Source of the DNA: Punica granatum
Taxonomy: Eukaryota; Streptophyta; Magnoliopsida; Myrtales; Lythraceae
NCBI RefSeq assembly: GCF_007655135.1
Contig: NC_045132.1
Location: 13,144,001-13,208,000 of the forward strand
Reading direction: 5' to 3'
DNA: 64,000 nt
Position 1 is the stretch's first letter. Every line of letters starts with the position of its first letter. A program made the translations under genes and the position numbers. Of the stretch, positions 34,980 through 46,433 are shown one piece after another. Below the pieces are notes generated by a model that made no database searches, was not told the DNA's origin, and saw only the letters and a list, made by a program, of their open reading frames with translations.

Positions 34980-34984
34980 GGCCT
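34980..34984. repeat. Expected target duplication of element X (left)
   Basis: GGCCT directly abuts the LTR end TGTACGG at 34985. Its partner beyond the other end of X is outside the window, so it is unconfirmed. Confidence 0.5.
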
Positions 34985-37810
34985 TGTACGGACCCGAATG
35001 TGGACTCTCGTCGGGGCCCGCATTGTGCTCTTTTGGATCGCGCGGCTTGGGGGTGTCCACCTTCCCGTGGGGACGCGTGACGGACACGCGTGAGAGAATG
35101 AGTCGCCACTTATCATTTTACGACCCGAAGGTCAAGGGCGGATAAGTTACCCTGGGTCTAGGGGTATGGAACACCTAGTTTGTTGTTAAGGCATTGATCT
35201 GTGCGGAACCGGAAAATCCGTGTTCGGGGGTTCATGTTACGTGCGGGCCTATATCCCGCACGCCCTTTCGGTACTCTGGTTTGCTAGGCTTGCATGTTTT
35301 ATGATTTACCGCATGAATTAAGTTGCACTCGGCTCGCACGTTTTGACACTGGAGATCCGGTGAACCAAACGATGTCGGTTGAGAAGCCGAGAGAGAAGTA
35401 AACCCGTATGTCGGGGAGTTGGTTCACAATGTTGCGTTAAGTTCATCGAACCATGGAGGTTGAATCCCTGCGTGAACCAGAACCGCGAGTTCTTGGATTT
35501 ACTTGTATCTAGGCAAGCATTAGACCGATTCGATTAATTCGACTCTCGGACCGTTCGCTCACCGACTGGAATTCTTACAGAATAAATGTACAAAATAAAA
35601 TCCTTACAATGCTCTCGAAAACAATAAATACAAATTACAAAAGGGTCGAATTCCAGTCGTTTCGCGTTCGGTTATTATTCCACTCTAACTCACCGTGAGT
35701 TTAGGGAAAAGACCGAAGAACTGAAATTCAATGGACGCTCTCACTGAATAGGGCGTTGGACCCTGTGAGTGTTGATTAGGGTGTTGGACCCTGTGATCGA
35801 TGATTAGGGTGTTGAACCCTAATATTATTCGGCCTAGGGATCAGGCTCGACCCGCATGGCAAACAGGTGCGGAAAGATAACACGCAACGTTAATAACAGA
35901 CAAGGTGTTTGTTATTGTCGTGTTTACGTGAATTAACAGATTATTAACCCAGGGGTGTTTTTGCAAGCAAATGCCATATGCTAAACAATCAAACATGTAC
36001 CAATGTTTTAGCATTCGGCTTTGTTTTGAGAACTTGACAAAGAGAGTCAAATCTCAGGTGTGTGGATTGCTTTTACAATTGTTCTATATTATGACACTGA
36101 ATTTCCACTGAATTAGCCAAACTCGTGTTTTGACTCTAGATTTGGAATCTAGAATTCCTCCTAACCATTATCTAGTGTTTGGTTAGGTCGAGTGAAAGGT
36201 TAATCAGCATTTTGCATGTCTTCTGACAGAGATAACCGTTCTAGTTACCCGAGTCTATGTTAGGATGACAGAAACTCATCAGTTAGATAGTAAAGGCTAT
36301 GCAGATGAACCTGCACCTGAACAGGTAGCCCATTCTAATCCCGTACTGTAGTGTTTCTGTCATGCTAACCCTAAGGATGTCGCTGAATTGTGAAAAGACG
36401 ATTTTGCCCTTTATTTGAAAATTGTTTTCAGAAAAGGGGAAACATCGTAGTGCGGGCCACCTCGGCCTGTAGCCGGTGTCGACCGATTCCCTGGATCGTC
36501 CAGGGTTGTGCAAGAACCCCAAAAAAGCCAAAGAACCGGTCGATCTGCCCGGAAGTGATCTAGAAAGATCTTCTGTATCTTGACCTGAGTTACCTGGAAT
36601 CAGGTAAAAACTCAAGTTGAGACACAGAAGCCCTTTTCAGACGTCCATGCTACATCGGACTGCGTGTTTCGGGTTTTTAAATTGATAAGTTTGAAAAGGG
36701 CACCAACGTCATATGACAACTCATCGACGCGAGTTATCAGTTAATGGCCAATTCATGTAAACTTTATCAGTGTGAAGTGGGTTTAATCATGTGAGCGTCC
36801 CGATTAACCTGTTCGTGAAATTAATACTTAAGGGTTGTGCCGAATGCATTAATTGTGAAAACGATTCGTGATTCGACGACCAAGACGATTCCATAAGGAT
36901 CGAGGATAATTTGGTCCAATGACCGAAACTACCCTCGTAACCGAATGGACCCGAATGAGTCATCGATACTCGAATCCATGCATGCTTTGTTTTGAAAAGA
37001 CATTTTCATGCGATATTGTGACAATAATGTAAATTGTAAATTACACGAAAGCCGAGAACGGACTCAAAACGGGAAGAGGAAGTCTCATGCAACCCGTACG
37101 AGTCTAAGAGGCTCTCGATTACTTCTCCTTGGAGATAGCCGAGAGGTCCCATGGCCCGAATGGGGTTCCACGAGGTTTCCCCGTCTCGTTTCAAATCATT
37201 CCTCGCATGCTTAAACGTCAAACATGATAAATGACACGATTAAAAGAAAATCGGTATTGCCATGATTTGAATAACGCATTCGAACATGCAAACATGCGCA
37301 AACAAGTTATTTAAAGAATCGATAAAACAATACCGACTTCATGCATGTGAGAAAATACGATGAAACTCGGGAATCGAACTTGGATCGGGTCAAGAAGATC
37401 GTTCCTTGCCCGAAAGGAGCAAGAGAGCACTCGGTCACCTCCCTCAGAGGGAAACTCGTGAGCTCTATGCCTTTCCCGGGTCGGGATGTTCTTCTCGACT
37501 ACGATCCAAGTGTTTCCCGACATGCTAGCATATAAATCGAGGATAAATATGCATGGTATAACATGGAAAGTGCATAAATATTAAAACTTGGAAATAAAAC
37601 ATACATAAAACCCCTTATAACTCCATAAACGCAATGAGAATGTAAAAGTTCTAGCTCCTCTAAGTCGGGAATGGCCATACCTAGTCCCGAGATGCGGGAT
37701 GGGACCTTCAAGAGTCGGGTTGGACCGTTGATGGGTCGGATTTGGGCTGTTTTCGTTGAACAGACCCGAATGGCATCAAACAGACCCGGCTGAAATACTG
37801 GACAGACCCG

Positions 37811-38260
37811 ACTGGCACAAGTCGGGTCGGACGTCGCCACGGAGGCTCCCAATGGAATTTTGAGGCAAGGTCAGTGGCTCCTGACTCCTAACTGACCCCC
37901 GGAGGTGACTGTGGTGGTCGTTTGGTCCCAGAGTTATCGGGTCGACCCGTACAGCCCTGCAAAAATCACGGAAAACAGAGCACGTCTGGAAATTCGGACC
38001 CGTCTGGCACCAGTCGGGTCGGACGTCGCCACGGAGGCTCCCGATGGAATTTTGAGGCAAGGTCAGCGGCTCCTGACTCCTAACTGACCCCCAGAGGTGA
38101 CTGTGGTGGTCGTTTGGTCCCAGAGTTATCGGGTCGACCCGTACAGCCCTGCAAAGATCACGGAAAACAGAGCACGTCTGGAAATTCGGACCCGTCTGGC
38201 ACCAGTCGGGTCGGACGTCGCTACGGAGGCTCCCGATGGAATATTTGAGCAAGGCCAACG
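37811..38260 (-). repeat. 192-bp tandem repeats in LTR of X, with repeat-derived ORF
   Basis: Two nearly identical 192-bp units (GTGGTGGTCGTTTGGTCCC at 37911 and 38103) plus partial units on both sides. As 192 is a multiple of 3, a 160-codon sense frame (37776-38258, minus) carries a 64-residue peptide repeat (…NSIGSLRGDVRPDWCQTGP…). M and A encode similar peptides in homologous repeats. No domain recognised. Confidence 0.75.
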
Positions 38261-38850
38261 GCTCCCGACTGCTAACTCATCTCTGGAGGGGGCTGCGGTG
38301 GTCGTTTTCCAAAAAGAGTCCTGGATCAACCCGATCTACAAGAAAACCGTATAAACAGTCAGAAATTTCGACCCGACTGGGCAGTCGGGCTGTTTCTTCT
38401 TTCTGGGGTTAAACCGACGGGTTTTTCTTGGATTTCTTGACTCCTTGACACCCTAGGGTTGTGTGGGGAGGTGTTTGATGGGTTTTGGTAGCTCAAACCG
38501 ACTTGGAAAGGCTTGAAACCTGGTTTGACATTTTTGACCCGAGAAGGACCACATCTGTCCAGATTTTGTTCAAGGCTGGTTCTATGGCTTAGAGGCTTCA
38601 CACTTAAAATCTAAGTTCAGAAATGGATAGAGGGGGTCAAAAACATGTGGGATATGAAGTTTGGTAAAGTTTGGATTTAAGCCGAGATGGATTCCGACTT
38701 AAGACTTTGCCCGGTTTTGCTTAGTTTCTGCTTGCTGGAAATGGCTGAAGCTTGCTGCGGTTTGCTATGGAGTTTGAGAGCTTTTGAAGAGTGAGAAATG
38801 CTAGAGAGAGAGTGCTTGAAGGTGTATGATTAAGTTAATGACTTAGAAAG

Positions 38851-38858
38851 TATATATA
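38851..38858 (-). promoter_or_regulatory. TATA-like box in 3' LTR of X
   Basis: TATATATA, at the position equivalent to 2497-2503 in M and 21238-21244 in A. Confidence 0.5.
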
Positions 38859-40462
38859 GGCTATGCTTAAGTGCAATTAAGTGTGAAAAAGCTTGATTAA
38901 GGGCATGCTTATGGGGATCCGAATTTGCTAGGCAAGATAAGGATGAATCTCCTCCATGCATTCTTCATAAAGATGAGCCAAGAAGCATTAATGGCATGGA
39001 AGTGAAGTTGGAGTGTAATCTTGGAAGACTTGAAGATATTTTGGTGCAAGTGTGCAAGAGAAGACAAGAGGCAATGGAGAGGGCGGCAATGGCAAGGGAT
39101 GGTTGCCCTTGGGCAACCCGTGGGCCCTACGGCCGAAGATGAGAAATCAGGAGAAAGCTCGGGTCTCAATTGGTCGCGCATTCAAAGTTCATGGTTCGAA
39201 TTGAACATCGAATTATCGATATGCGCGAGGAAACGGGTTTAATGAGCCCGAGATTGGCATTTTTCATGGAGAAATGCCCCGGAAGCGTATGAGGCTCGAA
39301 AGCCGGTTTTGCTCATTGCAGGTGACCAGAGCGAAGTTGTCCGCTTCTGACAGCATATCTTGTGTCTGCATCTCACGTTGGTCATTTTGACATAAATTGT
39401 CAGACAACGTGAACAATTGTCCCTTAAGCCGGTAATGCTAACGTGGGGCTGGAGACGTCCTAGGAGGCCGAAACTGGATTTCTCAGAATGATTTCTGAGT
39501 TGCTTGGGCACTCCGGAGATTACTGTGATCTCTGTTTGTCGAGATTAGACCTCCAAGGACTTGAAAAGTGTATCTGAGACCTCTAAAGCACTGCTCGGGA
39601 GGTCTAGATGAGTCGTATGATTTATTCCGACAATTCCACATTGAGCCTTGAGAAGACTAGCATGGTGTAAGGTAGACACCCGGCGTCAAGTTTCCGTAAA
39701 AAGGACCTCCGGATATGCATTTCTATTGAAAATGACCATTTCCGCTCCTCGGAGGTTACTCGGGAAACTGAAAAGGGTTTTGCTGTCTGTTTTGCCCAAT
39801 TGTGAATGTCTGCTAGAGTTTTCAGGGCAATGCGGTATGAACTTCGTTTGCCGTAATTCCATCAGACCATTCTCCGGCTATGCTCTTCCGAAGAGGGGTA
39901 TGCTTGTTTTGACGTTCGGAAGTCATTTGAAGTGTCTGTGTGTCTTCCAAGAGACAATCTGAAGCATTGTTGATGTTCTGTGTGCTGGTGGGGCATGGCA
40001 GCGTCTGATATTTGGAATTAACTTTTCTCCAGGAAACCGGCATTTTTGGACTTTCACTGAAAAGTTGTCTGTATACAGAAAGTTGTTATGTATAGAGCAG
40101 ATGATTTGCAAAATGCCTTTGGGGACACTTTTCATCTATTTGGCATTGAAGTGGATTTTTGGAGTCCAATATTGGCTATCTTCCGACGATCAAGCGAACT
40201 ATCGGAAAATAGTACCGTCCGTGTGATATACTGAAAATGCCGGTTTTGGACATTGTTGAGCTCTCTGGTCACTTTGTTGCTGCTTGCTGACCCCTGGGGT
40301 CCTTCTGTCAGGTGTATGTGTCATTTGCCTGATTTCGCCAACTTGAGGATGAATATTGATTTCTTGCTCTGCCGAGCCGTTTTCTGTATTCTGCTCAAGT
40401 CGTGGCTTGGATCATTGCTAATAATGTAATTTGAATGAGTGAGCCAAAATGGGGTGCTGACA

Positions 40463-40476
40463 GCTTGCCCCTCTTT
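40463..40476 (-). other. Element X polypurine tract
   Basis: AAAGAGGGGCAAGC on the minus strand, abutting the 3' LTR at 40462. The stem CTTTGGCTGC / GCAATCAAAG, with a G-U pair, lies immediately upstream and overlaps it. Confidence 0.88.
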
Positions 40477-40960
40477 GATTGCGAGCTCGAGTAGAGGATG
40501 CAGCCAAAGACTTCAGAAGCACCCCAGTTTGATAGCAATGATCGATGTGAAATTTCCTATATGGCCTTCTCTTTTTTGCTTTGGATATGTGGGATGTTGT
40601 ACCTAATAAAAATGAGATATAGTGAGATGCGCACAATGGACGTGTAGAGTCCGGAACAGAGCTGGGATAGGCATTTAAAATCGGGATTGACCCGAAGGGG
40701 ATTGACCCCAGTGCTAGAATTAAAGCCGCATGGGATGCAATGCAGAATGAAAATGCTTGCAGAAAGTAAATGCAAACGCTGGGGAGTTGCATGAGGAGTG
40801 GAAGGAATCATTGTGATTCCTCCATTACTGAGCTTTTTTGTACTGCAATCAATGTTGTAGCAGAATGCTTCGTTGCTTGCCAACTGATTGTAATGCCACT
40901 GAGTGCATGGAGTATTTGTATCATTTGAGAACGAGACTCAGTCTTGTGGAAACCTAAAGT
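40477..40960 (-). other. Element X 3' UTR unique segment
   Basis: Non-coding 3' UTR related to 9072-9398 of N near the PPT and diverging toward the array. Minus-strand frames of 108-124 codons (40418-40883) cross the LTR border and have no recognisable product. Confidence 0.5.
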
Positions 40961-41782
40961 TGGGACTCGGCCCTATGAGAGATCTATCGATGGGACTCAG
41001 CCCTATAAAAGATCAAAGGAAGGGACTCGGCCCTGGGGGGATCTAACGACGGGACTCGGCCCTACGGAAGATCAAAGGAAGGGACTCGGCCCTGAGGGGG
41101 ATCTAACGACGGGACTCGGCCCTACGGAAGATCAAAGGAAGGGACTCGGCCCTGTGGGGGATCTAACGAAGGGACTTGGCCCTACGGAAGATCTAGCGAC
41201 GGGACTCGGCCCTACGGAAGATCAAAGGAAGGGACTCGGCCCTGTGGGGATTAAACGAAGGGACTCGGCCCTACGGAAGATCAATGGAAGGGACTCGGCC
41301 TTGGGGAGGATCTAACGACGAGACTCGGCCCTACGGAAGATCAAAGGAAGGGACTCGGCCCTGTGGGGATCTAACGAAGGGACTCGGCCCTACGGAAGAT
41401 CAATGGAAGGGACTCGGCCCTGTGGGGATCTAGGAAGGGACTCGGCCCTACGGAAGATCAATGGAAGGGACTCGGCCCTGTGGGGGATCTAACGAAGGGA
41501 CTCGGCCCTACCGAAGATCAAAGGAAGGGACTCGGCCCTGTGGAATCTAACGAAGGGACTCGGCCCTACAGAAGATCAAAGGAAGGGACTCGGCCCTGGG
41601 TGGGGGGATCTAACGACGGGACTCGGCCCTACGGAAGATCAAAGGAAGGGACTCGGCCCTGGGGGGATCTAAGGAAGGGACTCGGCCCTACGGAAGATCA
41701 ATGGAAGGGACTCGGCCCTGTGGGGGATCTAACGAAGGGACTCGGCCCTACGGAAGATCAATGGAAGGGACTCGGCCCTGTG
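40961..41782 (-). repeat. Element X 3' UTR minisatellite array (~59-bp unit)
   Basis: About fourteen copies of a ~59-bp unit made of two related halves. Each half has GGGACTCGGCCCT, followed by ACGGAAGATCAAAGGAA or GTGGGGGATCTAACGAA. AGGG-N6-CCCT can form a hairpin in every half-unit. The core AGGGCCGAGTCCC (element sense) recurs in the array of B at 56650-57218. Plus-strand frames 40944-41315 and 41480-41803 are antisense to the element and only reflect the repeat. Confidence 0.9.
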
Positions 41783-42956
41783 ACTGTCGTTGTGAAGCTG
41801 TAGTGCTGTAGGTGTGTAGGGCAGATGTTGCCCCAAGAGTGCTGATTCGTTGGAGGTCGATGTTGCTGCTGGGGCGGTTGCGCTTTCCTGATAGCTGGCT
41901 TTGCTGTTGAGCAACTGTGCTTTTGCTGGTGATGTCTCCACCGCGCGATGATTTTTGCTTTGCGAGATGCCTTGTGCTGAGGGACTCGAGCTCTGGGGTG
42001 GAGCGCCTACTTATCCCGAGTGGTCGGGAATCAGAGTCTGCCGTAGTTCTTGCGATACGGTACCTGTAATCGTGGCATCACTCGTAAATCACGTGAGAAA
42101 TACTAATGCAAGATAAACACAAGTAAGCATAAGAGGTCATTGCAACACGCAGATCTTCAGTTTCGGGTCACCTAGGCGACCCGTGAAGAATTTTGCTTTA
42201 ACAGTGCAGATGGGTCTCGTTCTCGGAGGCCTAGATGCGAGGCCTCTATGGGCTCCCGTTAGCTATGTATTGGGCATATCGAGACATCCCCGACAATGCC
42301 CTAGCAGCTCTATCGGTTGTTCGACGCACCCGTCGGCTTTTAACCCTTCTCAATAGGGTACCGTAGGGCGGCTGCATTTGGAACTCGTTTTGGGGATTTC
42401 TATTCAGATTTGGTCAGACTCGGTCTGACCATTTCCAAAGCGTTATGACTAAACTCTCGGAGAGGAATGTCTGGGATTTTGGCTCTGTGATAGCCTGTTG
42501 AAGGGTGGCTGTGACCCATTCGGAGTTATGCAAAGACAAAGTGAAAAGAGAAAGCTTGGGAAGCACGTTGCCCCCAGGCTAAAAGGATACACGGGCTCAC
42601 GCCTGTAGTGAGATGTACCCCCATTTTCCTTCGTCCTTCTGTTGTGTAAGTTATACCGAACTGCTTGGATGGCGTATTCAGTTGTCCACTGTGATTGAGG
42701 AAGGTTCCCTCTTGGACGGTTGAATGGTATTGGAGAGCCGATCGGGGATCGTGTTGGAATAGATAACCTGGCCACTTCCCTTGGGGATCCCTTGTCCACA
42801 CGATGTGTGAGAGACTAGGGGGCAATTTTATCTATCGCTCGTTTTGCTCTCCTTTTGCTACGGTCACCCACCTCGGGGCCGCACCTCTCAACCTAAAGGG
42901 GAAGAGCTCTCCTTTTGCCACGGCCGCCCCAAAGGGTTTTCGGTCGTGCCTCTCTT
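41783..42956 (-). other. Element X conserved block next to the 3' array
   Basis: Counterpart of 10504-11571 in N (shared 'gagctctggggtggagcgcctac', with slight changes, and 'agagcgtcattg'-like sequence). It includes the GGGTCACCTAGGCGACCC inverted repeat at about 42165-42183. No conserved frame. Confidence 0.55.
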
Positions 42957-43384
42957 TTACCCTATCTTTTGCCTAGGCCGCCCTAAAAGGGGTTTTCGAC
43001 CTAGCGGGCTCGATTCTTTTATCTCTCGAGTTTGCAAGGGCGAAGGTTTTGAAGGATTCAACCTCCGAGTGCATTGTTTTCTGTCTCCGTCAAGGAGTTG
43101 TGTCTGCTGCTCCCCTTTTTTGTCGGGGTTTATTGACTGCTTTTGAATTGGCGGTGCCGGTGCTTTTGGTGAACGTCGGCGTTGCCTTGTTTTGTTCATT
43201 GGCGGGTTTTTCCCGCGTCTTTTCTCTCTCTCTTCATTGGCGGGTTTTTTTCCGCTTCTTTTCGCTCTGTTTTTTTTCTTGCAGCTGGGGTTTGTTTTGT
43301 GCCCCATGTCTTTATTTGAAACTCCTCGACTTTGGATCGCCGAGGCCGCTTTGGTGTGCTTCGCCTCGTGGAGACTCGTTGCAT
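42957..43384 (-). pseudogene. Lysine-rich low-complexity reading frames, element X
   Basis: Two overlapping minus-strand frames (42957-43307 and 43196-43384) together cover the stretch that is one frame in N and C. The split indicates a shift. The peptides are Lys/Arg/Glu rich (EREKRRGKNPP). The register change argues against current coding use. Confidence 0.3.
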
Positions 43385-44516
43385 GTTGCTAGCCCTATTT
43401 TGTGAGGACCGGCTTTCTGGAAAGTTTGACTCTTTTGCACTTGGAAGTCGAATTTCGTGTTATTCGCCCTTACAAGCATTGCATGTGAATTTCCCCTGTT
43501 GTCTAGGAAAAGAAAATGTCAAATTGCCCCATGTGGAATAGGAAACCGAGGTTGCCCCGGTGTGAATGTTGATCGGGGATGCCCCGGTCTTCATTTTATG
43601 GAAGTGGCCTATGGCAGGCGCCTTGTGCGATGTCTCCGATCATCTCTTGCTGTTCTTCACAGTGCGTACCTCTTGGAGGGTGCACGTTGTTGAAGCCAAT
43701 GGATATTCGAGGAAGACTGCTGTATCGATGCTGAGTGATTCACTCAATTGTCCTTGTCTTTGGCTTCATAGGGGGTACCTCATCGTCGAACACCTCCCTT
43801 GTCAAAGTATAAGGAAAGGGTCCGAAACAAGTTCTCGAGGAAGCGTGAACTCGCGCATCGCTCTTCGCCTGTGGTCAATGTGCCCCTGTGAAGGATGACA
43901 AAGAAAACAATGCATTAGGCGATTATGCGGGGCGATATGTGGTAAGAAATATGGGGTGGACCCATGGGAAAATCCTTTTTGTCCCACACGCGACCCATGG
44001 GGTGTCGTGTGTGGATGACATTTGTTTCCGGGAATCTAGTCATCACCACTCTGGAGTGGTTAGACTATGACTGAGGTCACATAAGCATGTTTTCCCTAAT
44101 TGCGAGTAGGCATGCGCAGCCGTCCTAGAGAAGGCTCGAGGAGCCGGGTCCCATGAGGACAGGTGAGTCGAACAGGTCCAACAGATCTAATAGGGCGTCT
44201 TCGAGACTGTCCTAATGCTCCATTGAAGGATTTGTTCATGTCGGAAGCCCATTTATGTGAATGCATTTGAATGAAAGCAACAGAGAGTTTAAAGGAAACT
44301 GCGCGTGTTGCCCCAGTGTTTAGTCGACAACCACAACGGAGGTGGATGAGATCCATTCTTTGATCGGAGGCATGACCGTGCTGGTCTGCGATCGAGAGTT
44401 GGGTCATGCTCTGTTTGTGGAGCTGTCACTTTCGGTCTTTGCAGTGGAAGGATTAGACTTGCTCCTCGAAGTATCGCTTGGATGAATTTGAATCCAAGTC
44501 GATTTTGGATTTCAGA
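43385..44516 (-). other. Element X central conserved block
   Basis: Nearly collinear with 12019-13011 of N, with a few small indels (for example about 55 extra bases near 43890). No gene recognised. Confidence 0.55.
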
Positions 44517-44690
44517 TGAGCCTGAAAGCAGTAAATGCGAGGTGTCAAAACCTGAAAGCAGTAAATGCGGGGCCGGAGCCCAAAAGCAGTAAATGCGGGG
44601 CTGGGGCCCGATGCAAGGCCGAAGCCCGATGCGGGGCTGGAGCCCGATGCGGGGCCGAAGCCCAATGCAGTAAATGCAGGGTTGATAGGA
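44517..44690 (-). repeat. Element X middle array (short)
   Basis: Units of AAAGCAGTAAATGCGGGGCC and GCCCGATGCGGGGC, a short version of the B array at 53215-54165. Confidence 0.75.
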
Positions 44691-45164
44691 AAGTGCAAGA
44701 GATGCAAAAGCAAAGGTCAATGCTGAGAAACAGCGCAGGGCGCTGCAAAGCAGTGACTTTGATTTGCTTGTGATCTTCGTGGAGAGAGGGTAAGAACTCA
44801 GTGTTGACATTCCAAGGAGCTGGATGAGAGACGTTTGTTGTCTCAATTGTGGTCGCTCAGTATTCAGGCTGTCTTCTTGTTGAGAATTTCCTGCAATGGG
44901 AAAAGAAAACAATGAAGGAGCATGAACTGTTCAGGATTTCAATGCAAGAGTGTAGGGAACGAACTGGCCTGGTAGGTGTCGTGCGAGCACACCGAGAGAC
45001 ATGCATTGATTCTTTGAGCGTGCTTGCATGAGTTAGTGTGAACATGCTTGGACATGTTTGAGGCACGCTTAATCGTTGGTAGATGCGTGGGGTCATGTGG
45101 AGAGATGTGCGTCCAATCACGCGGTGACACTCTCTGTTAGGAAGAAGTTAGTGTTAGTTAACTT

Positions 45165-45385
45165 CGCCTGGGAAGGTTGATCGGCCCTCGGGCCACAACT
45201 CGTCTTGCTGTAGAGGAAGAGTGAAGGCCGCGAGTGGCCTGCCCGCGAAAGTGGGCACGACTCGCCTATCGTGCGGGGTGGGTGGCCGGGCTGGACGGCT
45301 TCTGGTCATAGCACGTCTCGCCATGGAGAGGTGAAGACCGCAAGTGGTTTACCCGCAAAGGTTAGCACAACTCACATGTCGTACG
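45165..45385 (-). repeat. Two tandem ~110-bp repeats, element X
   Basis: Two copies of the unit present three times in N (13745-14078). The copy difference is a clean length polymorphism between relatives. Confidence 0.7.
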
Positions 45386-46063
45386 GGACATGGTAGTTGC
45401 TGTGCAAACATCGGATGCAGGCAATGTATGAGTTTTCAAAAGCTAATGTCGTTGCATTGATTTGATTCAAGTTCCCAGATTTACGAAGATGGTTCATTTG
45501 AAAAAGGGAACTTAAGCAATAAACCAATGCAATGTACTAGTTTGTTTGAAAACATGCATACAGTGCAGAAAGAATAAATTATAATTGTATCTGTTACAAT
45601 GTACATCGCTCATTGTAGAAAAACAACAAAAGGCCCGCCTAAAAGAAAACTAGGGGCCGACTCAAAGACTCGACTTTGGGTCGGTTGACGGCATGAAGGT
45701 TTATTTTGGTCCAGCATGACGGTCCCTGTTTATGCATGGTTTAGGTACTGCCGGGATAGCAACTAACTAGGGATGGGGGCTCCCGACTCAAGGGTATCAA
45801 TTCCTTGAAATCGGGCGGGATTCTTTTCAAGGCCTAAGCGACAGTCGAACCGCGCGCCGTACCCCTACTTCGAACCCCTGTCTAACCTAGCTTCCTAGAT
45901 TGCCGCTCGTGGGATTTCAAGCGTGGTACCTAAATCCACTAGAATGATGCAATGCAAGTACAGAAAAGTAAATATTCGTAAAATAGATAAGCGAAAAATT
46001 GCGGGAAGCGGTAAATGAACATGCAAGCAAGCAAACGAATCGAGCCTGAACCCACTAAGTATG
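45386..46063 (-). other. Element X 5' leader
   Basis: Non-coding leader matching 14079-14678 of N, with about 75 extra bases at 45575-45655. No gag-like remnant is present. Confidence 0.55.
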
Positions 46064-46081
46064 TCCCCAGAGGATTCGCCA
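46064..46081 (-). other. Element X primer binding site (degenerate tRNA-Arg)
   Basis: TGGCGAATCCTCTGGGGA on the minus strand, 3 nt from the LTR end. It has two changes from the PBS in B and C. It may be a decayed PBS, as X is older than B. Confidence 0.8.
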
Positions 46082-46084
46082 AGC

Positions 46085-46433
46085 TGTACGGACCCGAATG
46101 TGGACTCTCGTCGGGGCCCGCATTGCGCGCTTTTGGATCGCGCGGCTTGGGGGTGTCCACCTTCCCGTGGGGACGCGTGACGGACACGCGTGAGAGAAGG
46201 AGTCGCCACTTATCATTTTACGACCCAAAGGTTGAGGGCGGATAAGTTACCCTGGGTCTAGGGGTATGGAACACCTAATTTGTTGTTAAGGCATTGATCT
46301 GTGCGGAACCGGAAAATCCGTGTTCGGGGGTTCATGTTACGTGCGGGCCTATATCCCGCACGCCCGAAAGGAGCAAGAGAGCACTCGGTCACCTCCCTCA
46401 GAGGGAAACTCGTGAGCTCTATGCCTTTCCCGG
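46085..46433 (-). mobile_element. Element X 5' LTR, inner end with a 2.1-kb deletion
   Basis: 46085-46365 matches 34985-35265 of the 3' LTR, and 46366-46433 matches 37412-37479. So 2146 bp are missing, with GCCC shared at the junction. CCCGG at 46429-46433 is the target duplication of B. Confidence 0.88.
46429..46433. repeat. Target site duplication of element B (left)
   Basis: CCCGG, identical to 63653-63657. Joining the flanks across B restores the sequence seen at 37475-37480 of the other X LTR. Confidence 0.93.

Larger units (their letters stand above)
24936..34984 (+). mobile_element. Element C: Ogre/Tat-like element split by A and X
   Basis: The outermost element visible. It has a 5' LTR remnant (24936-25937), PBS, internal region (25938-31163), PPT and 3' LTR (31164-34984, cut by element X). 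The two LTR parts cover different portions of the LTR, so their pairing rests on order and on homology to the complete element B rather than on direct comparison. The internal region has no RT, integrase or protease, only a gag-like remnant and conserved non-coding blocks. It lacks most of the middle array seen in B. Its 3' LTR has acquired a MITE. Confidence 0.75.
31164..34984 (+). mobile_element. Element C 3' LTR, first 3.8 kb
   Basis: Begins TGTCAGCACCCC after the PPT and follows the LTR of B (46434 on) in order. Element X interrupts it at 34984/34985. It holds a TATA-like TATAAG (32744-32749), four ~166-bp repeats (32955-33620), the MITE (33741-34062) and ~190-bp repeats (34330-34760). 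It is clearly diverged from B, so C is an older or separate subfamily. Frames within it, including 34551-35093 which runs into X, are not genes. Confidence 0.85.
34985..40462 (-). mobile_element. Element X 3' LTR
   Basis: 5478 bp, the longest complete LTR here. On the minus strand it starts TGTCAGCACC at 40462 and ends CCGTACA at 34985. It includes TATA at 38851-38858, two full in-frame 192-bp repeats (37811-38260), hairpin trio at 35745-35825, and the hairpin at 35241-35261. It is closely related to M and A and more distantly to N. Confidence 0.9.
34985..46433 (-). mobile_element. Element X: Ogre/Tat-like element split by B
   Basis: A minus-strand element with 3' LTR 34985-40462, PPT 40463-40476, internal region to 46084, PBS 46064-46081 and 5' LTR from 46085. 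Element B cuts the 5' LTR at 46433; the LTR resumes at 63658. Internal order and sequence follow element N, except for a different 3' array. No retroelement enzyme domain is found. It lies in the 3' LTR of C. Confidence 0.88.

Noticed and set aside
34551..35093. 180-codon plus-strand frame
   Set aside because: It crosses the junction between the C LTR and element X.
40961..41782. Regular repeats resembling a CRISPR array
   Set aside because: Units are contiguous and both halves repeat; there are no unique spacers and no cas genes, and the context is a plant retroelement 3' UTR.
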